DNA of 19,429 bases from JBLHKE01 sp047619485 (GCA_047619485.1 JBLHKE010000046.1:1-19429); one strand, 5' to 3'. Shown: positions 7,365 through 16,089, numbered from the stretch's first letter. A program made the numbers and translations. The notes: generated from the sequence alone by a model not told the origin.

Positions 7365-9062
7365 ATGGAGCCTTCAATACTTCTGCTTAAAGAGATCGCG
7401 ATTGCCGCGAACGAGGCAAGCAGCATGGATGTGGCCTTCCGGGAGGCGTTGGATCGGATCTGCGCCCTGGCGGGCTGGCCGGTAGGGCACGTCTACCTAC
7501 CTGCCGAAGATGGTGGACGCCTCGAGCCGACTGAAATCTGGTACATTGAGGACGAGGAGCGATTCGCGGAGTTTCGGTCGATCACCGAGGCGACACCGTT
7601 CGCGCTCGGTGAGGGATTGCCCGGCAGAGTGTTGGAGCAGGGTGGGGCGGTGTGGATCGAGGATATTCCGACGGTGCCGAACTTCGCCCGTTCGGAGGTG
7701 GCGAATTCTGTGGGACTGCGTGGTGGTTTTGGCTTCCCGATCCTGGTGGGCGACGAGATCGCCGCAGTGATGGAGTTTTTCACCGTCGAACCGCGGCCAC
7801 GCGACGACGAATTATTGGAGACCTTGACGCAGGCTGGCGTCCAGCTCGGGCGGGTGGTCGAGCGGGTGAGGGCTTCGGATGAACTCGAGCGTCGGGTCGC
7901 CGATCGCACCCGAGAGCTGACCGCGCTCAACAAGAGCCTGAAAGTCGAGCTGGTGAATCACGAGCAGATGGAGTCTGCCCTGCGGGACTCGGAGGCGATG
8001 TATCACTCGCTGGTCGAGTATGCGCCGTTGAGCATCTACCGAAAAGATCTCGGTGGTCGGGTGGTTTTTGGAAACGCGTCCTACTGCGAGGGTCTGGGGT
8101 TGAAGATAGACGAGTTGATCGGCAAGACGGATTTTGATCTCTTCTCGCACGAGCAGGCTTCGAAGTATGTGGCGGATGACGAGCGAGTGATCGATATCGG
8201 CGAGCCGTTGCGGTTGGTCGAAATGCACCAGGGTGTCGACGGCACGATGTATGTGGAGGTTTTGAAGACACCTATCTATGACCACCGGGGGGAATGCGTC
8301 GGGACGCAGGGGATTTTCTGGGATGTTACCGCCGAGTATGAGTCGCGGCGCAAGCTTGAGGAGAGTGCGGCGGCGCTTAGCCAGAGCAACGATGACCTGG
8401 CGCAGTTTGCCTATGTGGCCTCGCACGACTTACAGGAGCCGCTGAGGATGGTGTCGAGCTATCTCCAGCTCATCGAGCGTCGCTACAATGATGTTCTGGA
8501 CGAGACCGGACGCGAGTTCATGGCCTTCGCGGTCGATGGTGCCAAGCGCATGAAGAACCTGATTCGAGCGCTGCTGGAGTATTCGAGGATCGGCACTGGT
8601 GGTGGTGAGATGGAGTTGGTGTCTCTCGCGGAGGTCGTGAAAGACGTCGAGGGCGTCCTCAAGATGGTGATCGAGGAGAGTGGGGCGAAGCTGAAGGTGA
8701 ATGAATTGCCGGAGGTGACTTGCGACCGGATTCAGATCGCGCAGCTGCTGCAGAACCTGATCGGGAACGGCCTGAAGTTCTGTCGTGATCGCAGTCCTGA
8801 GATCGAGATTTCGGCACAGCATGATGATGTTGAGCACGCATGGAAACTGAGTGTCCGCGATAACGGGATCGGCATTGAGCCGGAGTACCTGGATCGGGTG
8901 TTCGTGATCTTTCAACGTCTGCACTCGCGTGAAGACTACGCCGGGACGGGGATCGGGCTGGCTCTGTGTAAGCGCATCGTGGAGCGCCACCAGGGGCGGA
9001 TCTGGGTGGAGTCGGAGGTCGGGAAGGGGACGGTGTTCTCGTTTTCGTTGCCGGATGTTTAG
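7365..9062 (+). CDS. Soluble GAF-PAS sensor histidine kinase
   Basis: A 565-residue histidine kinase without membrane helices, so probably cytoplasmic. Order: GAF domain about 20-170 (GEGLPGRVLEQ, GFGFPILVGDEIAAVMEFF), a coiled-coil linker about 170-205, a PAS domain about 208-330 (SIYRKDLGGRVVFGNASYCE), then HisKA with the phospho-accepting His354 in SHDLQEPLRMV. The ATPase domain has an N-box (Asn464 and Asn468), a G1 box DNGIGI (from Asp499) and a G2 box GTGIGL (from Gly527). The DLQEPLRMV form is common in phytochrome-like kinases, but no chromophore Cys or phytochrome domain is evident. I start at the ATG at 7365; the longer frame begins inside the asparaginase-like gene with Arg/Ser-rich sequence and is rejected. 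No response regulator is nearby, so this is an orphan kinase with unknown ligand and output. Its stop lies 2 bp from the stop of the convergent pectate lyase. Confidence 0.93.
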   Translation: MEPSILLLKEIAIAANEASSMDVAFREALDRICALAGWPVGHVYLPAEDGGRLEPTEIWYIEDEERFAEFRSITEATPFALGEGLPGRVLEQGGAVWIEDIPTVPNFARSEVANSVGLRGGFGFPILVGDEIAAVMEFFTVEPRPRDDELLETLTQAGVQLGRVVERVRASDELERRVADRTRELTALNKSLKVELVNHEQMESALRDSEAMYHSLVEYAPLSIYRKDLGGRVVFGNASYCEGLGLKIDELIGKTDFDLFSHEQASKYVADDERVIDIGEPLRLVEMHQGVDGTMYVEVLKTPIYDHRGECVGTQGIFWDVTAEYESRRKLEESAAALSQSNDDLAQFAYVASHDLQEPLRMVSSYLQLIERRYNDVLDETGREFMAFAVDGAKRMKNLIRALLEYSRIGTGGGEMELVSLAEVVKDVEGVLKMVIEESGAKLKVNELPEVTCDRIQIAQLLQNLIGNGLKFCRDRSPEIEISAQHDDVEHAWKLSVRDNGIGIEPEYLDRVFVIFQRLHSREDYAGTGIGLALCKRIVERHQGRIWVESEVGKGTVFSFSLPDV

Positions 9063-9064
9063 CT

Positions 9065-9760
9065 CTACTTCACCTGCACGTCATCGCCGAGCTGGCGGAT
9101 GATGGCTTTGTCGAGTGGCTGGTAGGGGTGTTGCACGAAGATGAAAGTGTTGTCCCAGGTCTTGGTATTGGAGCCGCGCCCGTCAGCGCGGACGGCGCTG
9201 CCACAGTGGTAGAGTCGGTTGCGGTAGAAGCTCGCGTTGACACTTTTCTTGGAGCGGAAAGACACCTTCACGTTGACGAAGACGTTCTCGTAGACGCGGT
9301 GGCCGCTGCCGTAGCTGCATTGGATGGCCTTGTCGGCCGCCTGTGCGAAGTAGCAGCCGGTGATGCGCCCCCAGCGGGCACCTTTCTTCATCGTGATGGC
9401 GTCTTCGCAGACGTCAGGGAAAATGATGTTCTGGATGGTGATGCGCGGGGCACTCAGGTGGATCCCATCCGGCGCGCCTTTGATCGTCGCATTCTTGACC
9501 GTGATGCCGCTGCCAGTGATGCGGAAGATCGGTGGCATGTTCTCGGTCTGCCCGCAGTCGCCGGAGCCTTTCCAGACGAGCGTTGCGCCCTCGTAGTCGT
9601 AGGTCGCGTTGCGCCGGTCGAGGGTGATCGTGTCTCGCACGATGATGACCTTCCCGGAGGGTTTGGGTGGTTTCGGCGCGCGGGTCTCAATTGCATCTGC
9701 AAGGGTAACCATCGCCGCTAGGGCGGTGAATACTAAAACGGGATATCTGCAGCGCCTCAT
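9065..9760 (-). CDS. Secreted pectate lyase, family PL3
   Basis: A 231-residue exported protein with an N-terminal signal peptide (MRRCRYPVLVFTALAAMVTLAD, cleavage near ADA). The mature region is a single parallel beta-helix matching pectate lyase family 3: APDGIHL (96-102), then ITIQNIIFPDVCEDAITMKKG (107-127), ADKAIQCSYG (142-151) and SFRSKKSVNAS (168-178). In PL3 enzymes the acidic cluster around CED binds calcium and nearby Lys/Arg residues drive beta-elimination of polygalacturonate; matching residues are visible, but I did not align them rigorously. The length fits a single-domain PL3. The start is 10 bp after the PPK2 stop on the same strand, so the genes may share a transcript. Pectin degradation fits a plant- or alga-polysaccharide lifestyle. 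No transporter or other pectinase is adjacent. Confidence 0.87.
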   Translation of the reverse strand: MRRCRYPVLVFTALAAMVTLADAIETRAPKPPKPSGKVIIVRDTITLDRRNATYDYEGATLVWKGSGDCGQTENMPPIFRITGSGITVKNATIKGAPDGIHLSAPRITIQNIIFPDVCEDAITMKKGARWGRITGCYFAQAADKAIQCSYGSGHRVYENVFVNVKVSFRSKKSVNASFYRNRLYHCGSAVRADGRGSNTKTWDNTFIFVQHPYQPLDKAIIRQLGDDVQVK

Positions 9761-9770
9761 GGTGTCGATT

Positions 9771-10574
9771 CTAGTCTAGGCTATACTCGTCGGGTTCGAA
9801 ATGCGGTGGTGGAAAAGAGAGTTCCATCTCGTTGAGGTGATGGTTGATGATCTTGGCGACGGCGAGGTTGCGATACCACTTGTTGTTGGAAGGGATCACG
9901 TACCATGGAGCGTTCTTGGTGGAGGTCTTTTTGATCGCGTCTTCGTAGGCTTCGCGATACTCTGGCCAGAGCTTGCGGTCGGCGATGTCGGACGGGTTGA
10001 ACTTCCAGTGCTTGTGGGATTTCTTCAGCCTCGACTGCAGCCGCCGCTTCTGTTCGTCGTAGCTGATGTTGAGAAAAAATTTCACCACTCGGGTGCCCTC
10101 ATCGGTGAGCAGTTTTTCGAAATTGACGATGTGCTTGTAGCGTTTCTTCCAAACCTCCTTGGAGGCCAGTTTACGTACCCGGACAGCGAGGACATCCTCG
10201 TAGTGGCTGCGGTTGAAGACGGTGATTTCGCCAGCGTGCGGGACGACCTTGTGCACCCGCCAAAGGAAGTCGTGGGCGAGGTCGTCGCGGGTGGGGCGAT
10301 CGAATGAGGCGCAGCGCACGCCGACATGGGATACACCTGAAAAAACACCGCGCACCGTGCCGTCCTTGCCACTGGCGTCCATCCCCTGGAGGACGATCAG
10401 CAATTTCTCCTTGCGGCGGGCGAATACGATCGCCTTGTGGGTCGCCAGGGCCTTGGTCTCCTCGGCGAGCCTTTCCAATCCAGCTTCGGAGCCCTCGGGG
10501 CACAGACTGGTATCGTCCGGGTCGTGTTTCTTTAGGTCGAGATTGGTGTCGGGTTTGATTAGGTATCGATCCAT
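9771..10574 (-). CDS. ppk2: Polyphosphate kinase 2 (PPK2 family polyphosphate:nucleotide phosphotransferase)
   Basis: A 267-residue cytoplasmic P-loop kinase of the PPK2 family, a usual length for a single-domain member. Walker A is GMDASGKDG (64-72), Walker B includes VFNRSHYEDVL (119-129) with Asp127, and the helical lid carries KRRLQSRLKKSHKHWKF with basic residues for polyphosphate. Such enzymes move phosphate from polyphosphate to AMP, ADP or GDP. The class (I ADP/GDP, II AMP, III both) cannot be fixed by inspection; the length and N-terminal layout resemble the PPK2_rel/class III group. It lies 73 bp downstream of znuB and 10 bp upstream of the pectate lyase on the same strand. Nothing links it functionally to zinc uptake beyond position. 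Confidence 0.93.
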   Translation of the reverse strand: MDRYLIKPDTNLDLKKHDPDDTSLCPEGSEAGLERLAEETKALATHKAIVFARRKEKLLIVLQGMDASGKDGTVRGVFSGVSHVGVRCASFDRPTRDDLAHDFLWRVHKVVPHAGEITVFNRSHYEDVLAVRVRKLASKEVWKKRYKHIVNFEKLLTDEGTRVVKFFLNISYDEQKRRLQSRLKKSHKHWKFNPSDIADRKLWPEYREAYEDAIKKTSTKNAPWYVIPSNNKWYRNLAVAKIINHHLNEMELSFPPPHFEPDEYSLD

Positions 10575-10647
10575 CTATCTTGTTCTGAGAGCAACGTCTG
10601 GCGCTAATGTGTGCCGGGTCCCGGGTGGCTGCAAGCCCAAGATCACC

Positions 10648-11484
10648 CTACTTCGTGGCACGGCGTGGGAGCAATAGCGATACGAAATACGCAACCGCCG
10701 CAATCAGGATGATCGTCGGCCCGGTGACCGTCTCCGCGCTGTAGCTGATGGCCAGGCCAGAGGTGATGAACATCATGCACAGGATGGTGGCAATTAACAT
10801 GATCTGGAAGAACCCGCGACCGAGTCGGCTGGCGATCGCCGATGGCAGGGTGAGCAAGGCGATGACCATGATGATGCCGACGATGCGGACGAGGATGACC
10901 ACCGTCACGGCTGTCAGGCAAAGCAGCAACAGGTAGAAGAGCGAGACCCGCACGCCGCGCACGCGGGCAAATTCCTCATCGAAGGAGATGGCCACGAACT
11001 GTTTGTGGTAGAGATACGCGAGCGTGATGACGACCACGGCGAGGATCGAGGCCAGCCAGACGTCGGTCGACGAGACGATGTTGATGTCACCGAACAGCCA
11101 GGTAGTGGTGCTCACCGTGCCGGGAATTTTCTGTATGAACAAGAAGCCGATGGCCATCCCGGTCGCCCATAAGGCGCCGATGATCGTGTCCTCGCGCTCG
11201 CTGCCACGCAAGGTTACCCAACCGATCACCAGGGCGGCGGAGACGGACACGGCGAGCGCGCCGTAGATCGGATCGCACCACTCCCAGCCGAGGACTTTCT
11301 GCGCGTAGAGCGCGACGCCGATGCCTCCGAGCGCACAGTGGGCGACCGCCCCGGCGATGTAGGTGATGCGGCGCGCCACGACGTAGGTGCCGACGACGCC
11401 GAACGAGACGCTGGCGATGAGGCCGGCGATCAGCGAGTAGCGCAAGAAGCTGTTGGCAGCCAGATCGTTGAAATACTCAACCAT
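10648..11484 (-). CDS. znuB: Zinc ABC transporter permease
   Basis: A 278-residue inner-membrane permease of the ABC-3 family, with about eight hydrophobic helices and the family layout GVVGTYVVARRITYIAGAVAH early and RIVGIIMVIALLTLPSAIA in the second half. It forms the channel for metal delivered by ZnuA and powered by ZnuC. Its ATG (11482-11484) lies inside the 3' end of znuC, overlapping by 8 bp, which implies translational coupling. ABC-3 permeases also carry manganese or iron; zinc is inferred mainly from the His-rich loop of the binding protein. This is the last gene of the znuA-znuC-znuB set. Confidence 0.92.
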   Translation of the reverse strand: MVEYFNDLAANSFLRYSLIAGLIASVSFGVVGTYVVARRITYIAGAVAHCALGGIGVALYAQKVLGWEWCDPIYGALAVSVSAALVIGWVTLRGSEREDTIIGALWATGMAIGFLFIQKIPGTVSTTTWLFGDINIVSSTDVWLASILAVVVITLAYLYHKQFVAISFDEEFARVRGVRVSLFYLLLLCLTAVTVVILVRIVGIIMVIALLTLPSAIASRLGRGFFQIMLIATILCMMFITSGLAISYSAETVTGPTIILIAAVAYFVSLLLPRRATK

Positions 11485-12226
11485 GGTGGTGCACGTGGTC
11501 GCCGTCAGGGCAGGACTGGTCGTGGCGCACGACGGCGACCTCGCCGCCGAAGAGTTCCGCCAGTGTGTGGCCGGTCATCTTCGTCGTTGGGTGGATGTGG
11601 ACGCTGCGGTTGACGCACAGGACGTGGTCGACGAGGGCCGAGACGAAGCCGAGGTTGTGGCTGACGAGTAAGATCGAGAGCCGTTTGCTCAGTGTTTGCA
11701 GCGTATCGAGCAGTTGCGCTTCGACGGCCTGGTCGACGTTTGCCGTCGGTTCGTCGAGGAGCAGCAAGTCCGGATCGCAGGCGAGCGCGCGGGCGATCAA
11801 TACCCGCTGGCGTTGGCCGCCGGAGAGATCGGAGAACGGCCGGCTGGCGCGATCGGCCATCCCGACGTCATCGAGTGCCCGGAGCGCTGCCTCCCGATCT
11901 GATTTCCGGTAGGGGCCGAGCCCACCACTTGCGATGCGTCCCATCAGGGCGACGTCGAGCACCGAGATCGGGAACTGTGGATCAAAATTCAGGTACTGCG
12001 GCATGTAGCCGATCTGCGATCGTGCTTCCTTCGGGGGCTTGCCGAAGACTTCGATGCTACCGCTGTCGGGCTTCTCGAGCCCAAGGACTAGACGCAGCAG
12101 TGTCGATTTGCCACCGCCGTTGGGGCCGACGACGCAGATGGAGTCACGCTTGCCGATCTCGAAAGTCGCCGCCTCGATGACCGCGGGGCCACCGTAGGAG
12201 AAGGTGACGTCGTGGAAGCTGATCAT
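11477..12226 (-). CDS. znuC: Zinc ABC transporter ATP-binding protein with His-rich tail
   Basis: A 249-residue ABC ATPase. Walker A GPNGGGKST (34-42), Q-loop Gln77 in YMPQY, signature LSGGQ (134-138), Walker B LLLLDEP (154-160) and switch His190 (VSHN) are all intact. It energises zinc import with ZnuB. The start overlaps the znuA stop by 3 bp and the end overlaps the znuB start, so the three proteins are probably made in fixed ratio. The last 15 residues, HDQSCPDGDHVHHHG, hold five His and one Cys and could bind metal, as tails of some ZnuC-like ATPases do; a regulatory role is inference. Confidence 0.94.
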   Translation of the reverse strand: MISFHDVTFSYGGPAVIEAATFEIGKRDSICVVGPNGGGKSTLLRLVLGLEKPDSGSIEVFGKPPKEARSQIGYMPQYLNFDPQFPISVLDVALMGRIASGGLGPYRKSDREAALRALDDVGMADRASRPFSDLSGGQRQRVLIARALACDPDLLLLDEPTANVDQAVEAQLLDTLQTLSKRLSILLVSHNLGFVSALVDHVLCVNRSVHIHPTTKMTGHTLAELFGGEVAVVRHDQSCPDGDHVHHHG

Positions 12227-13131
12227 TGGTTCGAGAGCGCGGTCGAGATGCTGTCAGCAATGATTTTTAGATTCCCGAGAACGTCTTCAGCGAGTGGATC
12301 GAGCGGCACCACCTTGCCACCGATTTCCTTGGCGACCGTCTCAGCATTGCGCTGATCAAACTGTGGCTGCACGAAGATCACCTTGGCGCCCTCTTCTTTG
12401 GCGTGGTCAATGAACTTGGTGAGCGCTTTCGGAGTAGGGCTCTGGCCACCAGTCTCAACGGGTTCCTGGTAGAGGCCATAGGCGTTGGCAAAGTAGCCGA
12501 AGGCGGCGTGGTAGACGAAAAACGTCTCGCCAAGGAACGGTTCCATTTGGTCGGAGATCGAGCGATCGAGTTGATCGAGTGTCTCGACGAAAGTGGCGAG
12601 GTTTTTGTCGAACTCTGCCGAGTGCTCGGGAGCGATCCTCTTCAAGGTAGCCGCGATGGTTTCGGCTTGAGCCTTGATCTTTTCCGGTGCGAGCCAGATG
12701 TGCGGATCGTTTTCACCATGGTCATGATCGTGTGCATGATCGTCGCCATGACCATGTGCGCCCTCTTCGAAGGCGATCAATTTGACGCCCTTCGTCGTAT
12801 CGACGATCTCAGGTGCGTTCTTTTGGCCGCTGATTTTTTCGACAAGAAGTTGCTCGAAGGGCATGCCGACTGAGAAATAGACGTGAGCTTTGGCGAGCGC
12901 GCTCATCTGTTTCGGTTGCACCGAAATCTGGTGGGGATCTTGGCCTTCGCCCGCGAACGAAGTGACCACGACGCGTTCGCCGCCGATCGCTTTGACGAAG
13001 CTGGCCTGCGGCGGGATGCTCACGAACACCGACAACTTGCCATCGGGGCGATCTTTCGATACCGAGCCACCGCAGCTGATCAGCGTGAGGGCACAAATAG
13101 AAATGGAGAAGAAGGGGTGTAGCGCGCGCAT
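12223..13131 (-). CDS. znuA: Zinc-binding lipoprotein of an ABC importer
   Basis: A 302-residue cluster A-I (ZnuA/TroA) solute-binding protein. The N-terminus MRALHPFFSISICALTLISC ends in a lipobox with Cys20, so it is probably a lipid-anchored periplasmic protein. The expected metal ligands are His67 (QDPHQ), His144 (DPHIW) and His208 (VYHAAFGYFA), with Asp278 (PLDPL) as possible fourth. Between the first two is the His/Asp loop HGHGDDHAHDHDHG (about 126-139), typical of zinc rather than manganese binders. It is the first gene of the znu set, divergent from the cytochrome gene across 360 bp. Zur control would be expected from the pathway, but I see no convincing Zur box upstream. Confidence 0.94.
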   Translation of the reverse strand: MRALHPFFSISICALTLISCGGSVSKDRPDGKLSVFVSIPPQASFVKAIGGERVVVTSFAGEGQDPHQISVQPKQMSALAKAHVYFSVGMPFEQLLVEKISGQKNAPEIVDTTKGVKLIAFEEGAHGHGDDHAHDHDHGENDPHIWLAPEKIKAQAETIAATLKRIAPEHSAEFDKNLATFVETLDQLDRSISDQMEPFLGETFFVYHAAFGYFANAYGLYQEPVETGGQSPTPKALTKFIDHAKEEGAKVIFVQPQFDQRNAETVAKEIGGKVVPLDPLAEDVLGNLKIIADSISTALSNQ

Positions 13132-13491
13132 GACAGTTATAGTTGATACCGCTCCGAGGAGGCGTCAATTCGTTTTTGCAAAATTGTTGCGTTAAGAGCC
13201 AGTCGGACTTTCCCGATCCGGCAAGAATCATTTTAAAATTCGCCCAGATACACCGGCTGAATCATCAATAAATTCATTTAAATCCTTCCCCGCGTATGGA
13301 TCTGCATCTGAATTCTAAAACGTTTTGCTCGAATCCTCCAAGTTCGACCGGTTCTCAAGTGATCTGCGTCGGTGGGATGCAATTTGCAAATTTGATTTAC
13401 GTGTTAGATTCCGAACTCTCCGGGCGTTTTGGGGGCGTAACGCCTCATCGTCTGGTAGTCGAACTGCCCCAATTTTTTTACTGACGTATCC
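13132..13491. promoter_or_regulatory. AT-rich divergent control region between znuA and the cytochrome c gene
   Basis: This 360-bp stretch has no convincing gene; the open frames inside (for example 13296-13484) have no start context or family features. It is markedly richer in A/T than its surroundings and contains several short perfect palindromes: TTTTGCAAAA (13174-13183), ATTTTAAAAT, ATTTAAAT and AATTTGCAAATT (13381-13392). The first and last share the core TTTGCAAA. GGCGTT (13423-13428) and AACGCC (13439-13444) form a further inverted repeat about 50 bp before the cytochrome gene start. TTGCAA/TAGATT around 13384-13410 is a weak promoter guess for the plus strand. No strong Shine-Dalgarno is seen for either gene. 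Confidence 0.5.
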
Positions 13492-16089
13492 ATGTATTCT
13501 AAGAAAAACCTATTCGCTTTCTCGCTCGCCATCGCCACTGCTCAGATGGCCACTGCTGCTGTTCCTGATGGCTTAGAGTCGTCTCGTTTCGCCGGATCGG
13601 ACATCGTTCCAAGCCCTGCCTGCCTCTGCGCCGCGGCGACCGGTGAGGTTTTTGTTGGGGTTGACTTAAATGGTTCGTTGGGTAAGGGCGCTGGCAAGGG
13701 GCGGATCATCCGCCTGATCGACAAAGACCATGACGGCCAAGCGGATTCCAACACGGTGTTTGCTGAGATCGACAACCCCCGCGGGATGATCTCGATGGGG
13801 ACGAAATTGTTCGTCCTGCACACGGTGATCCCGGAAAACACTGGCATCCTCGAGAGCATGCACCTCTCGGTTTTGGAAGATAAGGATTGGGACGGCAAAG
13901 CAGACGGCGAGCCGAAGCAGCTGATCTCGAACATCAGCGTGCCGAAGCACAATCAGGATCGTGGTGCTGACCATACCACGAACGGGATCGCGATGGGCAT
14001 CGATGGCTGGATCTATGTCGCTGTGGGGGATTTTGGCTTTGTCGGAGCGAAGGGGACGGACGGCACCGAGCTGACGATGCTCGGTGGAGGCGTGGTGCGC
14101 GTCCGCCCGGACGGTAGCGGATTCGAGGTCTACACGCACGGGCTGCGCAACATCTACGACGTCGCGATCGATCCGCTGATGAACATCTACACGCGGGGCA
14201 ATACCAACGACGGTGGTGGCTGGAACATCAGGTTCATCCACCATGTGCAATCGGGGCAATACGGATATCCGGTGCTATTCAAAAATTTTACCGACGAGAT
14301 TATTCCCGCGCTCGTCGACCTTGGTGGCGGTTCTGGCACCGGGGCGATGTATTTCCAAGAGCCGGGTTGGCCAGAGAAATACAGTGATGTGCCACTCATG
14401 TGCGACTGGGGGCGCAGCCATCTCTACATTCACCGTCTGGAACCCGACGGTGCGAGCTTCACCCAGAAACAAGAGGACTTCATCAAGCTGGCGCAGGTCT
14501 CGGACGTCGATGTCGATGGCAGCGGTGCCCTCTACCTTTCCGCTTGGGATGGCGCTGGTTACAAGGGGAATCCGAAGAAGGGGTTTGTCGAACGCGTCGT
14601 GCCGAAGGGCTGGAGTCACCAGCCGTTCCCCGATCTAAAGAAACTCCCCGATGGTGCTGTGGTCGACCTGTTGCGCTCGCCTAGCGCGAAGGCTCGCCTG
14701 CACGCACAGCAGGAAATTCTGACGCGCCCGGCGGAGAAGTTGTGGAAGGGCGTGGCTGGTGTCGCGGTCGACGCTGCTGCTCCGCTGCGCTCGCGTGTAG
14801 CCGCGATTTTTACCTACAAGCAGATGCGCGGCGCCGAGGCGACCGAGGGTTTGTTGAAGCTTAGCGGCGACCCGAAGGTAAGGGAGTGGGCGCTGCGTGC
14901 GCTTGCCGATCACGAGAACGGTGCGGTCGACATCGCGCCCTTCGTAGCAGCATTGAAAGATTCGAATCCGCGCGTGCAGGTGGCTGCGGCGGTCGGGCTC
15001 GGACGCCTCGGCAAAAAGGAGGCTGCCCCGGCACTGCTCGGCGTGGCGAATCCACCGGTTGGAACGGAAGCACCAGAAGGTGGCAAAGAAGGTCCGCATG
15101 CCACTCCGAACTCAGCGGTGTTGCTGCCGCATGTCGCAGTGCATTCCCTTGTAAGCATCGCGGCGAAAGACGCCTGCCTAGCAGCGGTCGGAGGAGCGAA
15201 TAGCGACGGCGCGTTGTGGGCGCTGCGCTACATGCACGACACCGAGGTGGTCGATGGCTTGATCGCGAAATTTGGTACGGCTAGCGCAGGTGACTTCTCC
15301 TTGCGGACGAAGATCCTGACGACGCTGGTGCGACTTTACCAGCAAGAGGCTGACTACGATGGCAGCTGGTGGTGGTCGACGCGTCCCGACACACGCGGGC
15401 CGTATTACAAACTCGCCAAGTGGGATGGCTCAGAGAAGATCGGCAAATTTGTCGGTGATCAGTATGCGAGTGGCGACGAGGCCACCAAGAAGGTGATCAG
15501 CGGGATCGCAGTGCGCCACCGCGCGGAGATCCCGAGCATCGTGATCAAGGTTGCTGAGTCTTCCAAGGGAAAAGGCCGCGAGAAGAAGGTCAACCTCAAG
15601 AAGATTGCCAACAAGAAAGGGCAGATCGGCAAGATGTCGATCGAGGACATTATTCTCGCGATCGGCGATGTGAAGGGGAAGGCCAACCTCGGCAAGAAGC
15701 TCTTTACCCAACAAGGCTGCGTCGCCTGTCACACGACCAGCATGGACGAGGCGCAGAAGGGACCGTTCATGGGCCACGTCGGCTCGATCCTGTCGCGCGA
15801 TCAGCTCGCGGAATCGATCCTCAAACCGAACGCTTCGATCTCTCAGGGGTTTGCGACAGTGAGCGTCACGACCAAAGACAACAAGTCTTACATCGGGTTC
15901 ATCTCCAAGTCGACGGCGGACGAATTAGACGTGCGCGACATCGCCGGGAACGTGACGACCTTGAAGTCGGATCAGGTCAAGGATAAGAAGGAACTCGAGA
16001 TCTCGATGATGCCGCCGGGCTTGGCCAACGCGCTCAGCATCGAAGAGTTCGCGTCTATGCTGACCTACCTTCAGGGGATGAAGAAGTAA
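13492..16089 (+). CDS. Secreted PVC-type beta-propeller / HEAT / cytochrome c protein
   Basis: An 865-residue exported protein. A signal peptide (SKKNLFAFSLAIATAQMATAA) follows the ATG at 13492. Residues about 25-390 form a propeller like the PVC 'membrane-bound dehydrogenase' type, with NPRGM, HTTNGIAMGIDGWIYVAVGD, THGLRNIYDVAIDP and VSDVDVDGSGALYLSAW. HEAT-like repeats follow at about 400-560 (REWALRALADHE, NPRVQVAAAVGLGRLGKKEAAPALL). The C-terminal domain, about 715-865, is a c-type cytochrome: CVACH at 743-747 for covalent heme, and MMPPGL (839-844) offering the axial Met. These proteins are a PVC hallmark and are thought to oxidise sugars or alcohols in the periplasm with electrons leaving through the heme, though the substrates are mostly unknown. 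A Lys-rich linker (about 690-715) joins the parts. The gene stands alone and converges with the EamA gene. Confidence 0.93.
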   Translation: MYSKKNLFAFSLAIATAQMATAAVPDGLESSRFAGSDIVPSPACLCAAATGEVFVGVDLNGSLGKGAGKGRIIRLIDKDHDGQADSNTVFAEIDNPRGMISMGTKLFVLHTVIPENTGILESMHLSVLEDKDWDGKADGEPKQLISNISVPKHNQDRGADHTTNGIAMGIDGWIYVAVGDFGFVGAKGTDGTELTMLGGGVVRVRPDGSGFEVYTHGLRNIYDVAIDPLMNIYTRGNTNDGGGWNIRFIHHVQSGQYGYPVLFKNFTDEIIPALVDLGGGSGTGAMYFQEPGWPEKYSDVPLMCDWGRSHLYIHRLEPDGASFTQKQEDFIKLAQVSDVDVDGSGALYLSAWDGAGYKGNPKKGFVERVVPKGWSHQPFPDLKKLPDGAVVDLLRSPSAKARLHAQQEILTRPAEKLWKGVAGVAVDAAAPLRSRVAAIFTYKQMRGAEATEGLLKLSGDPKVREWALRALADHENGAVDIAPFVAALKDSNPRVQVAAAVGLGRLGKKEAAPALLGVANPPVGTEAPEGGKEGPHATPNSAVLLPHVAVHSLVSIAAKDACLAAVGGANSDGALWALRYMHDTEVVDGLIAKFGTASAGDFSLRTKILTTLVRLYQQEADYDGSWWWSTRPDTRGPYYKLAKWDGSEKIGKFVGDQYASGDEATKKVISGIAVRHRAEIPSIVIKVAESSKGKGREKKVNLKKIANKKGQIGKMSIEDIILAIGDVKGKANLGKKLFTQQGCVACHTTSMDEAQKGPFMGHVGSILSRDQLAESILKPNASISQGFATVSVTTKDNKSYIGFISKSTADELDVRDIAGNVTTLKSDQVKDKKELEISMMPPGLANALSIEEFASMLTYLQGMKK

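Noticed and set aside
6569..7426. 285-codon open frame on the minus strand
   Set aside because: Antisense to the DUF1080, asparaginase-like and kinase starts; its product is Arg/His/Pro-rich with no family features, as expected of a shadow frame in GC-rich DNA.
9128..9721. 197-codon open frame on the plus strand
   Set aside because: Fully antisense to the pectate lyase, which has clear PL3 motifs and a signal peptide; the plus-strand product is a Val/Ala/Asp-rich shadow.
12715..12765. CATGATCGT/CATGACCAT repetitive tract as a possible repeat array
   Set aside because: These are the His/Asp codons of the ZnuA metal-binding loop, not an independent repeat.
13132..13150. GTTATAGTTGATAC as a Zur box before znuA
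   Set aside because: It resembles half of the GTTATA-N-TATAAC consensus, but the second arm does not match and it sits almost against the start codon.
13296..13484. 62-codon open frame before the cytochrome gene
   Set aside because: No recognisable domain, no start context and located in an AT-rich control region full of palindromes.
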